Assembly (NCBI GenBank): GCA_002440045.1
Contig: DJRI01000050.1
Coordinates: 300 to 6,778 of the forward strand
Length of the DNA: 6,479 nucleotides
Direction: 5' to 3'
Source of the DNA: Ruminococcaceae bacterium UBA6364
GTDB taxonomy: Bacteria > Bacillota > Clostridia > Oscillospirales > Acutalibacteraceae
Shown piece by piece: positions 4,616-6,479 of this stretch. Position 1 is the first letter of the stretch; each line of letters starts with the position of its first letter. The position numbers and the translations under genes are program-made. The notes under the pieces were generated by a model. It was not told the DNA's origin. It saw nothing but the letters and a program-made list of their open reading frames with translations, and made no database searches.

Positions 4616-5620
4616 ATGATTGCAGTTTTAAAACAGGGAACAACAGAAGAGCGCCAAGAGAAAATAATTGCGTGGCTCAAATCGAAAAACCTCGGTGTGC
4701 ACGTTTCAAAGGGCGAATACAAAACCGTTTTGGGGCTTATCGGCGACACAAGCGTTATTGATATGGAGCTTTTAGAGAGTCTTGACGATATTGAAAGCGT
4801 AATGCGCGTAACCGAAGCCTATAAAAAAGCGAACCGCAAATTCCACCCCGACGACACGGTGATAGAAATAGGCAATGCAAAAATCGGCGGCGGAAATTTT
4901 ATGATGATTGCGGGGCCGTGCTCTGTCGAAAGCCGCGAGCAGGTGACAGACATTGCCCGCCGCGTAAAAAAGTCGGGCGCAAATGTGCTTCGCGGCGGCG
5001 CGTTCAAGCCGAGAACGTCGCCTTATGACTTTCAGGGGCTTAAAGCCGACGGTTTAGAGCTTTTGTTTGAGGCAAAAAAAGAAACGGGTCTCCCGATAGT
5101 CAGCGAAATTATGAACGCAAACCATTTACCGCTTTTTGAAAACGTTGATATTATTCAGGTCGGCGCGCGGAATATGCAAAATTTTGAGCTTTTAAAGGAG
5201 CTCGGAAAAATCGACAAGCCCATTCTTTTAAAACGCGGACTTGCAAATACTTTAAAAGAGCTTTTGATGAGCGCCGAATACATTATGGCGGGCGGCAACG
5301 AAAAAGTTATTCTTTGCGAAAGAGGTATCCGCACTTTTGAAACTCAAACCAGAAACACGCTTGATATATCCGCCGTTCCCGCACTTCGCGAAATGACGCA
5401 TCTGCCGATAATCGTTGACCCGTCGCATGCCTGCGGAATTTCAAGAATGGTTGAACCTTTGGCGCTTGCCGCCGCCGCTTGCGGTGCCGACGGAATTATG
5501 ACCGAGGTTCACAACGACCCCAAAAATGCGCTTTGCGACGGCGCGCAGTCGCTTACGCCCGAGCAGTTCGACGCGCTTGCAAAGAAAGTTAAAAAAGTCA
5601 GGGAGGCTCTTTCATTATGA
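4616..5620 (+). CDS. aroF: 3-deoxy-7-phosphoheptulonate (DAHP) synthase, type I-beta, with N-terminal ferredoxin-like domain
   Basis: AroF condenses phosphoenolpyruvate and erythrose 4-phosphate to DAHP, the first step of the shikimate pathway. The 334-residue protein begins with a ferredoxin-like domain of about 70 residues (MIAVLKQGTTEE...), the type that gives Tyr/Phe feedback control in the Thermotoga maritima enzyme (338 residues), followed by the catalytic barrel. Motifs are AGPCSVES (99-106), LRGGAFKPRTSPYDFQG (125-141), GARNMQNF (183-190), KRG (206-208), CERGIRTFE (234-242), VDPSHA (267-272) and EVHNDP (297-302). Expected metal ligands C102, H271, E297 and D308 are present. The ATG at 4616 is preferred over the in-frame TTG at 4592 because GGAG (4604-4607) lies 8 bases upstream of the ATG and the TTG falls just after the terminator T run. 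The gene is attenuator-controlled and overlaps tyrA by 4 bases. Confidence 0.97.
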   Translation: MIAVLKQGTTEERQEKIIAWLKSKNLGVHVSKGEYKTVLGLIGDTSVIDMELLESLDDIESVMRVTEAYKKANRKFHPDDTVIEIGNAKIGGGNFMMIAGPCSVESREQVTDIARRVKKSGANVLRGGAFKPRTSPYDFQGLKADGLELLFEAKKETGLPIVSEIMNANHLPLFENVDIIQVGARNMQNFELLKELGKIDKPILLKRGLANTLKELLMSAEYIMAGGNEKVILCERGIRTFETQTRNTLDISAVPALREMTHLPIIVDPSHACGISRMVEPLALAAAACGADGIMTEVHNDPKNALCDGAQSLTPEQFDALAKKVKKVREALSL

Positions 5621-6447
5621 ATATAGGCGTTGTAGGATTGGGTCTTATAGGCGCTTCGCTTGCAAAATCTATCAAAAAGAATACAAGCCACACCGTCTTT
5701 GGGCTTGATAAAGATAAAAGCACGCTCGATTTTGCCTTGCTCGGAAACACCGTTGACTGCGAGCTTAACGGAAGTACCCTAAAGCTTTGCGATTATGTCT
5801 TTATTGCGGTTTATCCGCAGGGGACAGTTGATTTTGTAAAAGAAAACAAGGCGAATTTTAAAAGCGGCGCAACGGTTATAGATTGCGGCGGCATAAAAAG
5901 AGATATATGCCGCGAGTGCTTTCTTGCGGCAAATGACCGGGATTTTTCGTTTATCGGCGGCCACCCCATGGCGGGTACGCAGTTTTCCGGGATAAAATAT
6001 GCAAAAGATACAATGTTTCATAACGCAAGCTTTGTTTTAACGCCCAAAACGGGTGAAGCGATAGAAACGGTGAGCAATGCGCGCGACCTTATAATAGAAA
6101 TCGGCTTTTCGCGCGTTACCGTTATGTCGCCCGAAGAGCACGACAGAAGAATAGCCTTTACTTCTCAGCTTGCGCACATCGTTTCAAACGCATATGTCAA
6201 AAGCCCTGCGGCGAAAATGCGAAGCGGCATTTCTGCGGGGAGCTATAAGGATTTGACGCGCGTTGCATATCTTAACGAGAATATGTGGACAGAGCTTTTT
6301 ATGGATAACAAAGACAATCTTTGCTTTGAAATAGATAACCTGATATCAGAGCTTAAAAAGTACAGCGACGCCATGAAAGAAAACGACAGCGACGCTTTGA
6401 AGAAGCTTTTAAAAGACGGCAGAGAAATTAAAGAAGAAATAGGATAA
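5617..6447 (+). CDS. tyrA: Prephenate dehydrogenase TyrA
   Basis: TyrA oxidises and decarboxylates prephenate to 4-hydroxyphenylpyruvate for tyrosine synthesis. The 276-residue protein starts with a Rossmann motif GLGLIG (7-12); the acidic D31 after the second strand suggests NAD rather than NADP. Catalytic-domain marks are GGHPMAG (114-120, H116 the likely catalytic His), HDRRIAFTSQLAH (175-187) and GSYKDLTRVA (208-217). The usual Ser of the D-x-G-S-x-K motif is Gly here (DCGGIK, 89-94), and the common SQLPH is SQLAH. There is no C-terminal ACT domain, so feedback by Tyr must act elsewhere, probably at AroF or through the attenuator. The start overlaps the aroF stop (ATGA, 5617-5620), with GGGAGG at 5601-5606, so translation is coupled. 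Only 32 bases follow the stop within the window; no terminator is seen, so the operon may continue. Confidence 0.95.
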   Translation: MNIGVVGLGLIGASLAKSIKKNTSHTVFGLDKDKSTLDFALLGNTVDCELNGSTLKLCDYVFIAVYPQGTVDFVKENKANFKSGATVIDCGGIKRDICRECFLAANDRDFSFIGGHPMAGTQFSGIKYAKDTMFHNASFVLTPKTGEAIETVSNARDLIIEIGFSRVTVMSPEEHDRRIAFTSQLAHIVSNAYVKSPAAKMRSGISAGSYKDLTRVAYLNENMWTELFMDNKDNLCFEIDNLISELKKYSDAMKENDSDALKKLLKDGREIKEEIG

Positions 6448-6479
6448 GGCTAAGAGCGTCGAACCAATACGGTTTTAAA

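Noticed and set aside
6448..6479. Possible small hairpin AACC-AATAC-GGTT followed by TTTT after tyrA as a terminator.
   Set aside because: A 4-bp stem with a short T run is too weak, and the window ends at once, so the operon may simply continue.

Overview
The window looks like a chromosomal segment of an anaerobic Firmicute, probably a gut Clostridia/Oscillospiraceae-type bacterium. This is an inference from moderate GC content with A/T-rich intergenic DNA, strong AGGAGG-like ribosome binding sites, consensus sigma-A promoters and the gene families present (QueH, chromosomal TraX-like protein, AlkD-like protein, type I-beta DAHP synthase). No mobile element, CRISPR array, tRNA or rRNA was seen.

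Layout. (1) Positions 2-811, + strand: the 3' part of a membrane-anchored or secreted protein with a long Thr/Ser/Glu/Pro/Lys linker and a Cys/His cluster; its reading frame is open to the left edge. (2) Positions 826-863: a bidirectional intrinsic terminator between convergent transcripts. (3) Positions 4129 down to 878, - strand: a tightly packed four-gene set in the order alkaline-phosphatase-superfamily enzyme, AlkD-like DNA alkylation repair protein, TraX-family membrane protein, QueH. A consensus promoter (4327-4299) precedes it, followed by a possible 61-codon leader ORF and a terminator-like hairpin just before the phosphatase start. (4) Positions 4275-4450: the divergent promoter region. 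(5) Positions 4391-6447, + strand: an aromatic amino acid operon, with promoter, 17-residue Tyr/Phe-rich leader peptide, attenuator, DAHP synthase (aroF) and prephenate dehydrogenase (tyrA).

The most informative element is the leader of the aroF-tyrA operon. A perfect sigma-A promoter drives a short RNA that encodes MFKSFAAAYYYYFYFNN. Three mutually exclusive RNA hairpins can be drawn base by base: a 16-bp stem containing most of the Tyr codon run, a 14-bp antiterminator, and an 11-bp terminator followed by six U. Together they make a complete ribosome-mediated attenuator of the trp/phe type, apparently sensing charged tRNA-Tyr (and possibly tRNA-Phe). It controls the first step of the shikimate pathway (AroF) and the Tyr-specific branch enzyme (TyrA).

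A second, weaker regulatory candidate lies on the other side of the divergent promoters. There the phosphatase operon starts with a well-initiated 61-codon ORF that runs through a terminator-like hairpin and overlaps the phosphatase start.
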